Positions 57,001-64,000 of a DNA stretch of 64,000 bases are shown piece by piece (position 1 is the stretch's first letter; every line of letters begins with the position of its first letter). The DNA is from Chryseobacterium sp. W4I1. Its GTDB lineage: Bacteria > Bacteroidota > Bacteroidia > Flavobacteriales > Weeksellaceae. Position numbers and translations under genes: made by a program. The notes beneath the pieces were generated by a model. It worked only from the letters and a program-made list of their open reading frames with translations, was not told the DNA's origin and did not search any database. The stretch spans positions 3,410,001 through 3,474,000 of the forward strand of contig NZ_JAUSXQ010000001.1 in NCBI RefSeq assembly GCF_030816115.1, written 5' to 3'.

Positions 57001-57530
57001 AAAGCAGATGATGTGGCATTATTTACCCAGGAGGTATTGGTTGTAAATTTATAGACTTCATATTGGGCATTGGTATCGTACTGAAAGGTTACGGGCTTAT
57101 TTGCCCAGGCTGTTCCAACTTGAATCTGCTGCTGGATCCTGTCCAATGGAGAGTTTTCCAAAACCTTTTCCGCATAGATTTTTTCTCCCCCATAAATAGC
57201 TGGTGCATTACCTAGTGGTGTAGGAAAAATAGCTCCATTTTGTGTTGAAGATTGTGGGATAGGTAAAAAATCTTTAGTTTGTCTTCCGAATCCGTCATAT
57301 TCGATATGATTTACAACATCTCTTCCTAATGGTGATGCTTTTACACCTACAATTTGTTTAGGTCTTCCTAAGCCATCAAAATACTGAACGGTTTCTGAGA
57401 TCTTGGTAGGTGTTGTCCCATTGTAGTCCAAATAGGTTTTAGACTGGATATAGTTTTCTTCCTGGGTAAGCTGGGCATATGCTGAATGGGTGATCAGCAG
57501 AAGACCAATAGGAATGATTATTTTTTTCAT
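54063..57530 (-). CDS. Rhs toxin: DUF6443 N-terminus, Rhs core, JAB/JAMM-like C-terminal tip
   Basis: The 1155-residue protein has a signal peptide ending SAYAQ, and a DUF6443-like N-terminal region (ETVQYFDGLGRPKQIVGVKA). A long set of YD repeats (for example YDKQDRLVATQD, YDLNGNITRLYRN) follows, then the Rhs-associated core ending [20 protein letters not shown] and FIDPDGR near residue 918. The last ~238 residues are the variable tip. It holds EYGGRI, then IFHSHPSGS near residue 1070 and NAPSNQGGD, the order expected of a JAB/JAMM metalloprotease (Glu, His-x-His, Ser, Asp), as in the polymorphic-toxin family Toxin-JAB1. The enzyme role is predicted from motifs only. The gene lies between its YD partner and a candidate immunity gene, 8 and 2 nt away. 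Confidence 0.88.
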   Translation of the reverse strand: MKKIIIPIGLLLITHSAYAQLTQEENYIQSKTYLDYNGTTPTKISETVQYFDGLGRPKQIVGVKASPLGRDVVNHIEYDGFGRQTKDFLPIPQSSTQNGAIFPTPLGNAPAIYGGEKIYAEKVLENSPLDRIQQQIQVGTAWANKPVTFQYDTNAQYEVYKFTTNTSWVNNATSSALVLEYFPPNQLYKNTVTDEDGNITIEFKNGQGQAVMVRKFDGTYYTDTYYVYNEYDQLAFVIPPKALQGPITDTVLNDLCYQYRYDGRGRLVEKKLPGKGWEYMLYDKQDRLVATQDTILKEKGQWLYTKYDQFGRVAITGIGTGYQRSVEQSEIDALGSNNVIRVATAFNRQGMDVYYGNQDVTYPNSTKWVKILTLNYYDTYPPYSFNPSFPSTIQDEPVLTDTPADGRSTKGLPVMSLVKNIEDDNWTKNYTYYDTKGRSIGTHSINHLGGYTKTESKLDFSGVPQIAVTRHKRLATDNERVITENFTYDHQNRLLTHTHQIGSNPVEYLAQNKYNELSQLESKKVGGIAIASPLQTIDYKYNIRGWMTQINDPVNLNGKLFGYELRYHNPVNTTFAMAKYNGNIAEVDWKTSNDGVLKKYSYNYDKLNRLKFGHYSEPNSTVPLEDHFGESIEYDLNGNITRLYRNAKNTTNGMAMQIDNLTYNYAGNRLLNVTDASQNYSGYVGGGNTIGYDLNGNMTNHVDKEITNIQYNFLNLPSILTKNNNTSPFGGIISHLYGADGRKLKKVYSYYKKDWQGNTNLALTTTDYLDSFQYVLEGIGFGCIDCPPPTPDLQFVPTSEGYFDFVKNKYIYNYTDHLGNVRLSYFNNGSNTAVLEENNYYPFGLKHEGYNALTGNPAYKYQYNGKELQQETGMYDYGARMYMPDLGRWGVVDPLAEVNRAWSPYRYAYNNPIRFIDPDGRLEGDFISEDGTYLGNDGIDDKKVYVVKTTKSSFDSGAPSAGISNKDRKATEKFITENSGNTSAFQSNSLAYDNSVEITGSPDTRQGMVDIVNQDNGKGGTSDANNREYGGRIKKDGTVVESPMGPVRDPATDPNASISITSYGNQSIFHSHPSGSKTESSGSNNIMGSSSATIGGTTTTSSWGNAPSNQGGDIQNSGTAINYVFSRSNGTVYIYNNTGVKATIPQKYFVTPKTK

Positions 57531-57538
57531 GTTTGTGT

Positions 57539-60500
57539 TTAGTTTTTATAGTTGTATTTATATTCTTTAACTATTTTGTATACAGGATTTCCTGCAGCAT
57601 CTTTACTCAGCTGTTTCACTTCCTTTAATCGATTAGCTGTGTCATAAACATACATTTCCCTGATGCCGGAAGGCGGGGTAATGCTTCTAACTCCGATTAA
57701 TGGGTCGTAAGTATAGGTACTGATCTGATAGTTTGATAATGCAGAGTTATTTCTGAAAATATCCAAAGCTGAAATTAAAGACTGCTCTGAGGTATCAGTA
57801 CCCAGCTGGGCATCATTAGTAGATGCGTTAACGATACTGTCTATCACCGTTTGTGAGATATCTGATAATTTTGCTCCTTCTATTTTAGCAATAGGCTGGG
57901 TTTTGTTGTAGCCCCAAATAACTGTTGTTGAAATACCATCTTTTGTGGTGTATTGTATAGGATTTCCTTTGGTATCATATCGGTTAAATACCACTTCTTC
58001 GGATGGCAAATTTGTTTGAAGATCATATGATAAAATAGATGTAGGGAGTAACAGATTTCCAGTTTGCCCTGTGGGCAATGATGTTGGATAAACATTATCA
58101 ATCTTTGCGATTGTTTTATTGTTTTTTTTCGTTTCACTTTCTACAGGAACTCCCACCATATATGCGTTAACCATTGCCTGATTGTTAATATCTGAAGCAT
58201 ATTTATAAGTTGTGAGATAACTATCTGTTCCATCACTTTTAGTCTGATTAATAGGTGTATTATATATATTGTTATATGCATTGGTCTCGATGGTTTCCAT
58301 ATTATCAAAAACTGTTTTCTTTTGAGACAGAAAGCTAGTATTGAAATTTATATGATAAGCATCAAGTAAAACTCCATACCATGTTCCGGCATTTTGGAAG
58401 GATGATCCAGGTGTCCCCACACTTTGGCTGAAGCGTTTATGAATCGATGTATAAGCTCTAAGATAATCCTGCTGCTGTATATAAGTATAATTAGTTTCAC
58501 TTATCTTTTGGGTATCAGACCAGATTATTTCTTTCAAAGCCTTTCCGCGCATCAGTGAATATGAAGTATATGGAAGTTGCTTATACAACGCGGGTATACC
58601 CCAACCCATATAAGCTCTGCCTCTCAAATCATTTGAACTTTCCTGATCAAAATTGGTAAAATAACTTTCTTTTTTTCCACCGTTATCATCAATCTCAGTT
58701 ACTTTACTGTAGCCTACCGAATTATCTTCGTCTTTAAGGCTTTGGTAGGAATTGAAATTGAAATCCCAGAAGCTATAGTTTATGGAGGGTTCGCCTCCTT
58801 CTATTAAATAAATAGGTTTATATGGAAGTATTCCGCTTGAAGAAATTCCACCATCACTTACGTAGGAATATGTTTTGTTAAAGCAATAATTATTTTCATT
58901 ACAGGAACTAATTTTTTTAATTCTTAACCCACCTCCCGTCTCTTTAACGGCAGAGGTTGTATACAGCTTTAGCATACTTTGGCTCATATCCTTATCACCA
59001 TATTTGGAATAATCGTTCAATTCATATTCAAAGTTCGTTTTTCCACCAGTTGGATAAGTAATCTGTTCCAATGTTTGTGCTTTGGTCAGGTTAAGGTTAG
59101 GCATTTTGTAATTCGGGTAAATGTTCTGATAGACATTTTTCTGCTGGTCAGGTGTCATAGTATAGAGTGAAAAATAATCAGATTCAAAATTGTTTCCATT
59201 ATAATATCCCCATCCATCAATTTTATCTGTAGTATATTTTGGCAATTTCGTGCCGTTATACTGAAACGAATATTTCTCTATTGTATTGATTGTTAAATTA
59301 TTAAGTAAAAGTCGATCGTTAGGATCATTATTATAAGTAAAAGCAATATTTTTTATTACTTTTCCTCCTCTGTCTGTAACAGTAATATTATCAAGCTTAT
59401 GCCAATGCTTATGATTATTATAGCTTTGTAAATGATGAGCATATGGTGGAATCCATTCATTCGCAGGGAATTCGAATTCATCATATTCTTTCTGATCAGC
59501 CATAGACCTGTTAAGGTTAACAACAAAATCCTCGCCCTCCACTTTTGTTAAAAAAACATTATTCAACCTGTTGCTGGTAAGGATAAATGTCTGTCCTGTA
59601 GAAGAAGAATTACTGATATTTCCGAATAATGATCCATTTTTATCCCAAGAAGCATTTCCGCTTCGATTTACTACAAAAACGCTTCTGTCATCACGAGTAT
59701 AGGTAAACTTCATATTTTTACCGTCTGGATAGATAATTTCTTTAACTTGCCATGAAGCCGGAATAATCTGAGGATTAAAACTTGTATCTACCTGTTCTGA
59801 CGTTGATGAAAATTCTATAGCAGTGTCATCTAACCCAAAAACATACTTTGTTCCATCATCCATAATGATATTGAATCCATACAAAATCCTTTTTAATGTA
59901 TAATATCTTGGAATCGTAGTATATTGTGTTCCGACGATAATATTTTCAGGTAGTTTATAATCAAATTTATATTGATGTTCCACTTTAAAAGTCCTTCCTT
60001 CTCTGGTACGGCCAATCCACTTTCCTTTTTCATTCAGATAAAAGCTCCCTGTGATTCCGCCTACATTAATGATAAATTCATCAGGCGCAGGAACTACAGT
60101 TGGAAACGCATTAGGTAAATTATTGTCATAATTGGTAACAAAAAAATCATTCATTGCCTGTTGTGTATCCCAGTTTGGATTATCCAGCATGGAATAATTA
60201 TCCAGATAAGAAAAGTGATTATATGGAACGGTATAAATTCCAGTATACACCTCATCCACTCCTCCGTTTACAATTCTTGTTACAGAACCTCCCACATTAA
60301 GACTCCATCCCAAGCCTGTCCATGTCGGGATTGTGGATGGCTTTACGGTTTTTACATTATAATCTAACGACATTGCAAAATTGCTTTGCCCTTTCTGTGT
60401 GCTGAATAATGAAATATTTATAACAGGAACTCCCTTATACATATTTACAGGATATTTTCCGGTCACTGCAAAAGGAGTAGTATTTGGACTTTGAGGAAAG

Positions 60501-60592
60501 AAATTATCTCCAAAATTTTTATAATTCTGTATTCCTTGTGCCTGATATAAAAAACTCAATAATGTTGAGGCTAAAATTATATTTTTTTTCAT
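57539..60592 (-). CDS. secreted YD/Rhs-type partner protein
   Basis: The 1017-residue protein has a signal peptide (ending LYQAQG) and an N-terminal region with PVNMYKGVPVINISLFSTQK and GLGWSLNVGGSVTRIVNGGV, typical of the large proteins that precede DUF6443 Rhs genes in Flavobacteriia. The C-terminal ~150 residues carry Rhs-like repeats (VVFNRYDTKGNPIQYTTKDG, then YVYDTANRLKEVKQLS), so the fold probably runs on into an Rhs-like shell. It starts 5 nt after the T9SS protein and ends 8 nt before the Rhs toxin, so the three form one transcript. The likely role is to help carry or wrap the toxin; this is inferred. Confidence 0.85.
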   Translation of the reverse strand: MKKNIILASTLLSFLYQAQGIQNYKNFGDNFFPQSPNTTPFAVTGKYPVNMYKGVPVINISLFSTQKGQSNFAMSLDYNVKTVKPSTIPTWTGLGWSLNVGGSVTRIVNGGVDEVYTGIYTVPYNHFSYLDNYSMLDNPNWDTQQAMNDFFVTNYDNNLPNAFPTVVPAPDEFIINVGGITGSFYLNEKGKWIGRTREGRTFKVEHQYKFDYKLPENIIVGTQYTTIPRYYTLKRILYGFNIIMDDGTKYVFGLDDTAIEFSSTSEQVDTSFNPQIIPASWQVKEIIYPDGKNMKFTYTRDDRSVFVVNRSGNASWDKNGSLFGNISNSSSTGQTFILTSNRLNNVFLTKVEGEDFVVNLNRSMADQKEYDEFEFPANEWIPPYAHHLQSYNNHKHWHKLDNITVTDRGGKVIKNIAFTYNNDPNDRLLLNNLTINTIEKYSFQYNGTKLPKYTTDKIDGWGYYNGNNFESDYFSLYTMTPDQQKNVYQNIYPNYKMPNLNLTKAQTLEQITYPTGGKTNFEYELNDYSKYGDKDMSQSMLKLYTTSAVKETGGGLRIKKISSCNENNYCFNKTYSYVSDGGISSSGILPYKPIYLIEGGEPSINYSFWDFNFNSYQSLKDEDNSVGYSKVTEIDDNGGKKESYFTNFDQESSNDLRGRAYMGWGIPALYKQLPYTSYSLMRGKALKEIIWSDTQKISETNYTYIQQQDYLRAYTSIHKRFSQSVGTPGSSFQNAGTWYGVLLDAYHINFNTSFLSQKKTVFDNMETIETNAYNNIYNTPINQTKSDGTDSYLTTYKYASDINNQAMVNAYMVGVPVESETKKNNKTIAKIDNVYPTSLPTGQTGNLLLPTSILSYDLQTNLPSEEVVFNRYDTKGNPIQYTTKDGISTTVIWGYNKTQPIAKIEGAKLSDISQTVIDSIVNASTNDAQLGTDTSEQSLISALDIFRNNSALSNYQISTYTYDPLIGVRSITPPSGIREMYVYDTANRLKEVKQLSKDAAGNPVYKIVKEYKYNYKN

Positions 60593-60597
60593 GATTA

Positions 60598-61758
60598 CTA
60601 TTTCTTGATTAGTTTGGTGCTAACTGTTTTATTGATATCTGTTTCTATTGTTATCAGATAAGCCCCTTGAATTAAGTTTTGCGTATTGATCTTCGTTACT
60701 TTATTCTTAGTTTTCAGACTTTGCAATTGTCTTCCTCCCATATCATACAACATAATATCCGCCTCTTTAAAATCAAAACCTATTTCTACATAAGCATAAT
60801 CTGAAACAGGATTAGGATAAATTTTGATGTCTTGTTTTTCGATCAACTGATCAAGTTGTTTATCTCCAAGCTTCACAATCTTCCAGTTCTCTTTCCCGAG
60901 TTCTTCGGCGCTGGTTCCTGCCAGAATAATAGAACCATCCCTGTTCAGCTTTATATCTGAAAGCCTTTCTTCTCTTTTTCTGGATTCTCCTTTGACATGT
61001 TTTCTCCACTGCTCATTTCCATCCTGGTTCAGATACAGCATCCAGAAGGTTTCATCATCAGTCTCAATTCTTCCTTCTGCCTGCGTATAACCACCCAATA
61101 GAATTCCTTTGATCACATCTTGGTTCTTGGATCTTGTATCCTGGCTCTGAATAACACTCACTCCCATCAGGATATCTCTATTCCCAAACTTGTAGGATTT
61201 CTGCCAGATTTCTTCCCCTCTTTCGTTCAATGAAATAAGCCATAGATCGGTTCCTTCTTCAATGCCTGCTGTTTTATTTCCGGATCTCTCGGATCTGGAT
61301 TCGCCACCAATCAAATAGCCTGCTGATGTCAATGACAGTGTTCTGATGTGATCATCTCCTTTTCCGCCAAAATTCTTTTCCCATTCTACTTTCCCGGTTT
61401 TATCCAGCTTGATGATATAGTAATCTCCTTCGCCATAATTTTCGGTTTTCTTTGAACCGCCTGTAGTGCTTCTTGAATAAATTCCCAACAAAGCTCCTCC
61501 ATCTTTCGTAGGAATCATTTTCTCTACTTCATCCAGACCTTTGCCTCCTACAATGGATTGAGAAAGTTCTTTCCCGTTTTTATCGAGTTTTACTATCAAA
61601 ACATCTTTGGAGCCATACCCTTTAGCCGAATTTTGTATGTTACCAGACACAAAGAATCCAAGATCAGTTGTTTGGATAACAGATTTGGCTTCTTCATCGG
61701 AAGGACTTCCCACTGTTTTCTGCCATAATTCATCTCCGAATTCATTAAGTCGAATCAA
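60598..61758 (-). CDS. T9SS type A repeat protein, C-terminal part after a nonsense codon
   Basis: The 386-residue frame carries repeats of about 50 residues with the pattern WQKTVGSPSDEEAKSVIQTT / GFFVSGNIQNS, as in beta-propeller-like secreted proteins. The last ~75 residues form a T9SS type A sorting domain (IKIYPNPVSDYAYVEI, then YDMGGRQL and IQGAYLITIE). The frame continues unbroken upstream to 61902 and is separated from the N-terminal part (61903-62154) by one TGA. The ATG at 61758 is therefore probably not the true start. The full protein would have 518 residues. Type IX export to the surface is predicted. Confidence 0.82.
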   Translation of the reverse strand: MIRLNEFGDELWQKTVGSPSDEEAKSVIQTTDLGFFVSGNIQNSAKGYGSKDVLIVKLDKNGKELSQSIVGGKGLDEVEKMIPTKDGGALLGIYSRSTTGGSKKTENYGEGDYYIIKLDKTGKVEWEKNFGGKGDDHIRTLSLTSAGYLIGGESRSERSGNKTAGIEEGTDLWLISLNERGEEIWQKSYKFGNRDILMGVSVIQSQDTRSKNQDVIKGILLGGYTQAEGRIETDDETFWMLYLNQDGNEQWRKHVKGESRKREERLSDIKLNRDGSIILAGTSAEELGKENWKIVKLGDKQLDQLIEKQDIKIYPNPVSDYAYVEIGFDFKEADIMLYDMGGRQLQSLKTKNKVTKINTQNLIQGAYLITIETDINKTVSTKLIKK

Positions 61759-61902
61759 CCAAATGTCCGATCCACCTTTGGAATCTTCTTTTTTATCTAA
61801 CCCTTTTCCGGAATAGGAAGTTCCAGCGAGAAGAAATCCTCCTTCCTGGGTGGCTACTGAAGCTAACAGGTAATCATGGTTCTGTCCTGAGAAATATTTC
61901 TC

Positions 61903-62154
61903 TCAGACCTCTTCTCCTTGTTGGTTGAGTTTTACCACATGAAAGTCATAGCCGTTATTCTGTTTATTTCCTTCCTGAATCTTAGCAGGCTGGATTGAAC
62001 TTCCGGTAATTAAATATTGCTGATCGATTGTTGTCGTAATCTGGCTTAGAAAATCCTGTGTAGAGGATTTGATATCTTTCTGCCATAAAACTTCCTGGGC
62101 AGACAGCCCAAAGACTGTGCATAAGACCAATGCACCAGAGTAGAATTTCTTCAT
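61903..62154 (-). CDS. N-terminal part of the T9SS repeat protein, ended by a TGA
   Basis: The 83 codons encode a signal peptide (GLSAQ) and the first propeller-like repeat (VLWQKDIKSSTQDFLSQI, DFHVVKLNQQGEEV). The stop at 61905-61903 reads TGA where the other repeats have Trp (ELWQK, EIWQK, EWEKNF), and the same frame continues EKYFSGQNHDYLLASVATQE. A single TGG to TGA change explains the split. It starts the minus-strand Rhs operon. Confidence 0.78.
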   Translation of the reverse strand: MKKFYSGALVLCTVFGLSAQEVLWQKDIKSSTQDFLSQITTTIDQQYLITGSSIQPAKIQEGNKQNNGYDFHVVKLNQQGEEV

Positions 62155-62470
62155 CTGTTTGTGTTTTTAAATTAGTACTAGTTTTTATAATTAAGGCTGT
62201 AAAATTAACATTTTTTAACAATATGAAACAATATTAAATCTATGATATGTGAATATTATTATATTCTTAATACATCTCACTGCATTATTCATACTTGCAA
62301 TCTCTTTATTATTAAATTTATTATCGTAAAGGTATACTGAGACAACGACAGAATTTGACGTATTTAAACAGGATATAATGTATATAGAGTAAATAAATTA
62401 ATATTGTGTGAATCAACAAATTAAATAAAACCACCTAATTACTTGGCAAAACATAATACTATCTTTTACA
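62155..62470. other. AT-rich intergenic region between the Rhs operon and the DUF4407 gene
   Basis: The stretch holds the divergent control region of the minus-strand Rhs operon and the plus-strand DUF4407 gene. No perfect TAnnTTTG box for the Rhs operon was found, and I see no RNA gene or coding frame. Confidence 0.5.
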
Positions 62471-62497
62471 TTGGTATGATTTTTAGTGTTACATTTG
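62471..62497 (+). promoter_or_regulatory. promoter of the DUF4407 gene
   Basis: TACATTTG (62490-62497) matches TAnnTTTG and a TTG at 62471-62473 lies 16 nt upstream, slightly short of the usual spacing. The box ends 15 nt before ATG 62513 and so decides that start. Confidence 0.6.
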
Positions 62498-62512
62498 TAT
62501 AAATTTTCATTA

Positions 62513-63583
62513 ATGAAAACAAACCAACCAATTATAAATCAAGCGAATCATAAAATAAACTGGTTCCAGAAGTTTCTGATGGTATGTTCCGGAGGAAACA
62601 TTCATATTTTGAGAAAGACCCCGAGCGAATGGAATAAATTTTCCGGGATCGGCGGTATTGTATTATTCACCGCAGTATTTGCGACGCTGTCTGCAGGTTA
62701 TGCCATGTATACTGTATTTGATAATATCTGGACTTCAATAGGATTTGGTGTTCTTTGGGGACTGATGATTTTCAATCTTGACCGCTACATTGTTTCTTCT
62801 ATCAAAAAAACAGGAACCTGGTGGAATCAAATACTGATGGCTATTCCGCGTTTAATTTTAGCAACTTTCCTTGGAATTATTATCTCCAAGCCTTTGGAGC
62901 TTAAAATCTTTGAAAAAGAAGTTAATAAACAGCTGAATACCATTATTCAGAGAAATAAAAAACAGCTTCAGGGAGAAATGAACGGGAGAATCCTACAGCA
63001 GAGCGGCCCTTTTGAAACGGAAAAGAAACAGATTGCTGAAAAGACAGCCCAATATCAAAAGTCTTACGATTCCGCATCTGTAGAGCTCGAAAAAGAAATT
63101 CTCGGAAAACAGTCTGGTTTGACGAGTGGAAAAGAAGGTTTCGGACCGAATGCAAAACGTAAGCAGGAACTAAAGGAACAGAGACGTCAGGATCTTGAAA
63201 ATTTTCAGAAACAGAATACGGCAAGACTTGATTACTTAGACAAGGAAATCTCTAAAGTTTATACAAATCTGGAAACGGAAAGGAAATCTACGGAGACTTT
63301 TGAGGATAAATTCAATGGGTTTGCAGCTCGACTTCAGGCTTTGGATGAATTGGGGAAAAATTCAGCCATCATAGGACTGGCAGCGGCTTTTATCATGGGC
63401 CTTTTTATCTGTCTTGAAATCTCCCCGGTATTGGTGAAATTAATTTCCCAGGTAGGACCGTATGATTATCTTTTAGAAAAAACTGAAAATGACTTCAAGC
63501 TTTATTCGAAGGAAAAAATTGAGAAGGGAAATGCTTTAACTGATTTCCGGATCGATGATTTTAAGGATAATTTAAAAAAATAG
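62513..63583 (+). CDS. DUF4407 membrane protein
   Basis: The 356-residue protein begins MKTNQPIINQ; the frame extends upstream to 62486, into the promoter box region. The N-terminal part has the DUF4407 block FLMVCSGGNIHILRKTPSEW followed by two membrane segments (GIVLFTAVFATLSAGYAMY, SIGFGVLWGLMIFNLDRYIV) and a third (RLILATFLGIIISKPL). A ~150-residue coiled-coil region then leads to a last membrane segment (AAFIMGLFICLEISPVLVKL). The family is found in Bacteroidota and actinobacteria with no agreed function. The AAA+ gene 14 nt downstream suggests a membrane-anchored ATPase pair. Confidence 0.88.
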   Translation: MKTNQPIINQANHKINWFQKFLMVCSGGNIHILRKTPSEWNKFSGIGGIVLFTAVFATLSAGYAMYTVFDNIWTSIGFGVLWGLMIFNLDRYIVSSIKKTGTWWNQILMAIPRLILATFLGIIISKPLELKIFEKEVNKQLNTIIQRNKKQLQGEMNGRILQQSGPFETEKKQIAEKTAQYQKSYDSASVELEKEILGKQSGLTSGKEGFGPNAKRKQELKEQRRQDLENFQKQNTARLDYLDKEISKVYTNLETERKSTETFEDKFNGFAARLQALDELGKNSAIIGLAAAFIMGLFICLEISPVLVKLISQVGPYDYLLEKTENDFKLYSKEKIEKGNALTDFRIDDFKDNLKK

Positions 63584-63597
63584 TGTATTTTTCACAC

Positions 63598-64000
63598 ATG
63601 ATTATTGATAAAGAAGAGATCCAGAAGAAAAAGAAAAAACTGGACGACTGCAAAACATTCCTGAAAAAAGAATTCATCGGAATAGATAAGATTATTGATG
63701 ATTTGATGGAATATCTTCAGATTTGGTACCTAATGCCGGAAATTCTGACAAGACCTGTTGTAATCAACTTATGGGGAATGACAGGCGTAGGAAAAACTGA
63801 TCTGGTAAGAAAAACTGTCCGCTTTCTGGAATTCCAGAACCGTTTTGTAGAAATAGAGCTCAGCAACAGCGATGAAACGTCGTGGAGTAAAAGTGTTTCC
63901 GATATTTTTCAAAGCAATCGCCTAAATGACGAGAAACCGAGCATTGTTCTCTTCGATGAAATCCAACGTTTTAATACAATAGATCCGGATGGCACACCTG
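63598..64000 (+). CDS. AAA+ ATPase, 5' end only
   Basis: ATG 63598 opens a frame that runs off the right edge (134 codons seen). The N terminus is a Lys-rich helix (MIIDKEEIQKKKKKLDDCK). Then come the Walker A motif WGMTGVGKTDLVRKT near residues 59-73 and the Walker B motif SIVLFDEIQRF near residues 114-124. This is the ATP-binding core of an AAA+ protein. It starts 14 nt after the DUF4407 gene, so the two are probably one operon. The remainder of the protein and its partner domains are outside the window. Confidence 0.85.
   Translation, partial: MIIDKEEIQKKKKKLDDCKTFLKKEFIGIDKIIDDLMEYLQIWYLMPEILTRPVVINLWGMTGVGKTDLVRKTVRFLEFQNRFVEIELSNSDETSWSKSVSDIFQSNRLNDEKPSIVLFDEIQRFNTIDPDGTP

Noticed and set aside
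1..64000. CRISPR array
   Set aside because: No series of regular direct repeats with unique spacers is present. The repeated tracts are protein modules in the T9SS and Rhs genes.

Overview
The window looks like chromosome from a Chryseobacterium-like flavobacterium (Bacteroidota, Weeksellaceae). The grounds are AT-rich DNA, about 20 promoter boxes of the Bacteroidota type TAnnTTTG, proteins with type IX secretion (T9SS) sorting domains of both type A and type B, DUF6443-type Rhs proteins, and Flavobacteriia-like versions of rplM, rpsI, rpsB, tsf, gltX and accA. The genus is an inference from style, not from a search.

Layout. 1-7.8 kb: the end of a contact-dependent effector locus. It holds a PAAR-like (DUF4280) spike with Ig-like modules, a GH19-type muramidase/chitinase domain and an NlpC/P60-like amidase tail, followed by a lipoprotein that is a candidate immunity protein. 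The effector is split by one extra base near 4472. 8.0-9.2 kb: ornithine aminotransferase. 9.2-18.2 kb: a surface-polysaccharide cluster with six glycosyltransferases, a polysaccharide deacetylase and a large membrane protein broken by one extra C. 18.3-19.6 kb: a MACPF lipoprotein with three C-terminal repeats, resembling the antibacterial BSAP toxins of Bacteroidales. 19.9-24.5 kb: gltX, accA, a secreted paralogue-family protein and tsf.

24.7-34.1 kb: three tandem giant T9SS type B proteins with IgGFc-binding-like N termini. 34.3-38.0 kb: a carboxypeptidase-regulatory-like protein, three more members of the secreted paralogue family, and trmB. 38.1-39.9 kb: the rplM-rpsI-rpsB operon, separated from tsf and facing it. 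40.4-51.0 kb: DUF3667 protein, small membrane protein, fused isobutyryl-CoA mutase, secreted TPR-like protein, ATP-pyrophosphatase-type protein, PLP decarboxylase, serine hydrolase, 2H phosphoesterase and ruvC.

51.0-62.2 kb: an accessory region with a decayed XRE regulator, an internally deleted IS481-type transposase, and on the minus strand a secreted Rhs cassette. The cassette runs: T9SS type A repeat protein (interrupted by a TGA), YD/Rhs partner, Rhs protein ending in a JAB/JAMM-type metalloprotease tip, candidate immunity protein, then a decaying orphan Rhs tip with its own orphan candidate immunity protein. 62.5-64.0 kb: a DUF4407 membrane protein followed by an AAA+ ATPase that runs off the window.

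The common theme is interbacterial competition. There are three unrelated candidate weapons (PAAR-like peptidoglycan hydrolase effector, MACPF lipoprotein, Rhs-JAB toxin), two of which have adjacent candidate immunity genes, set among ordinary housekeeping and cell-surface genes.
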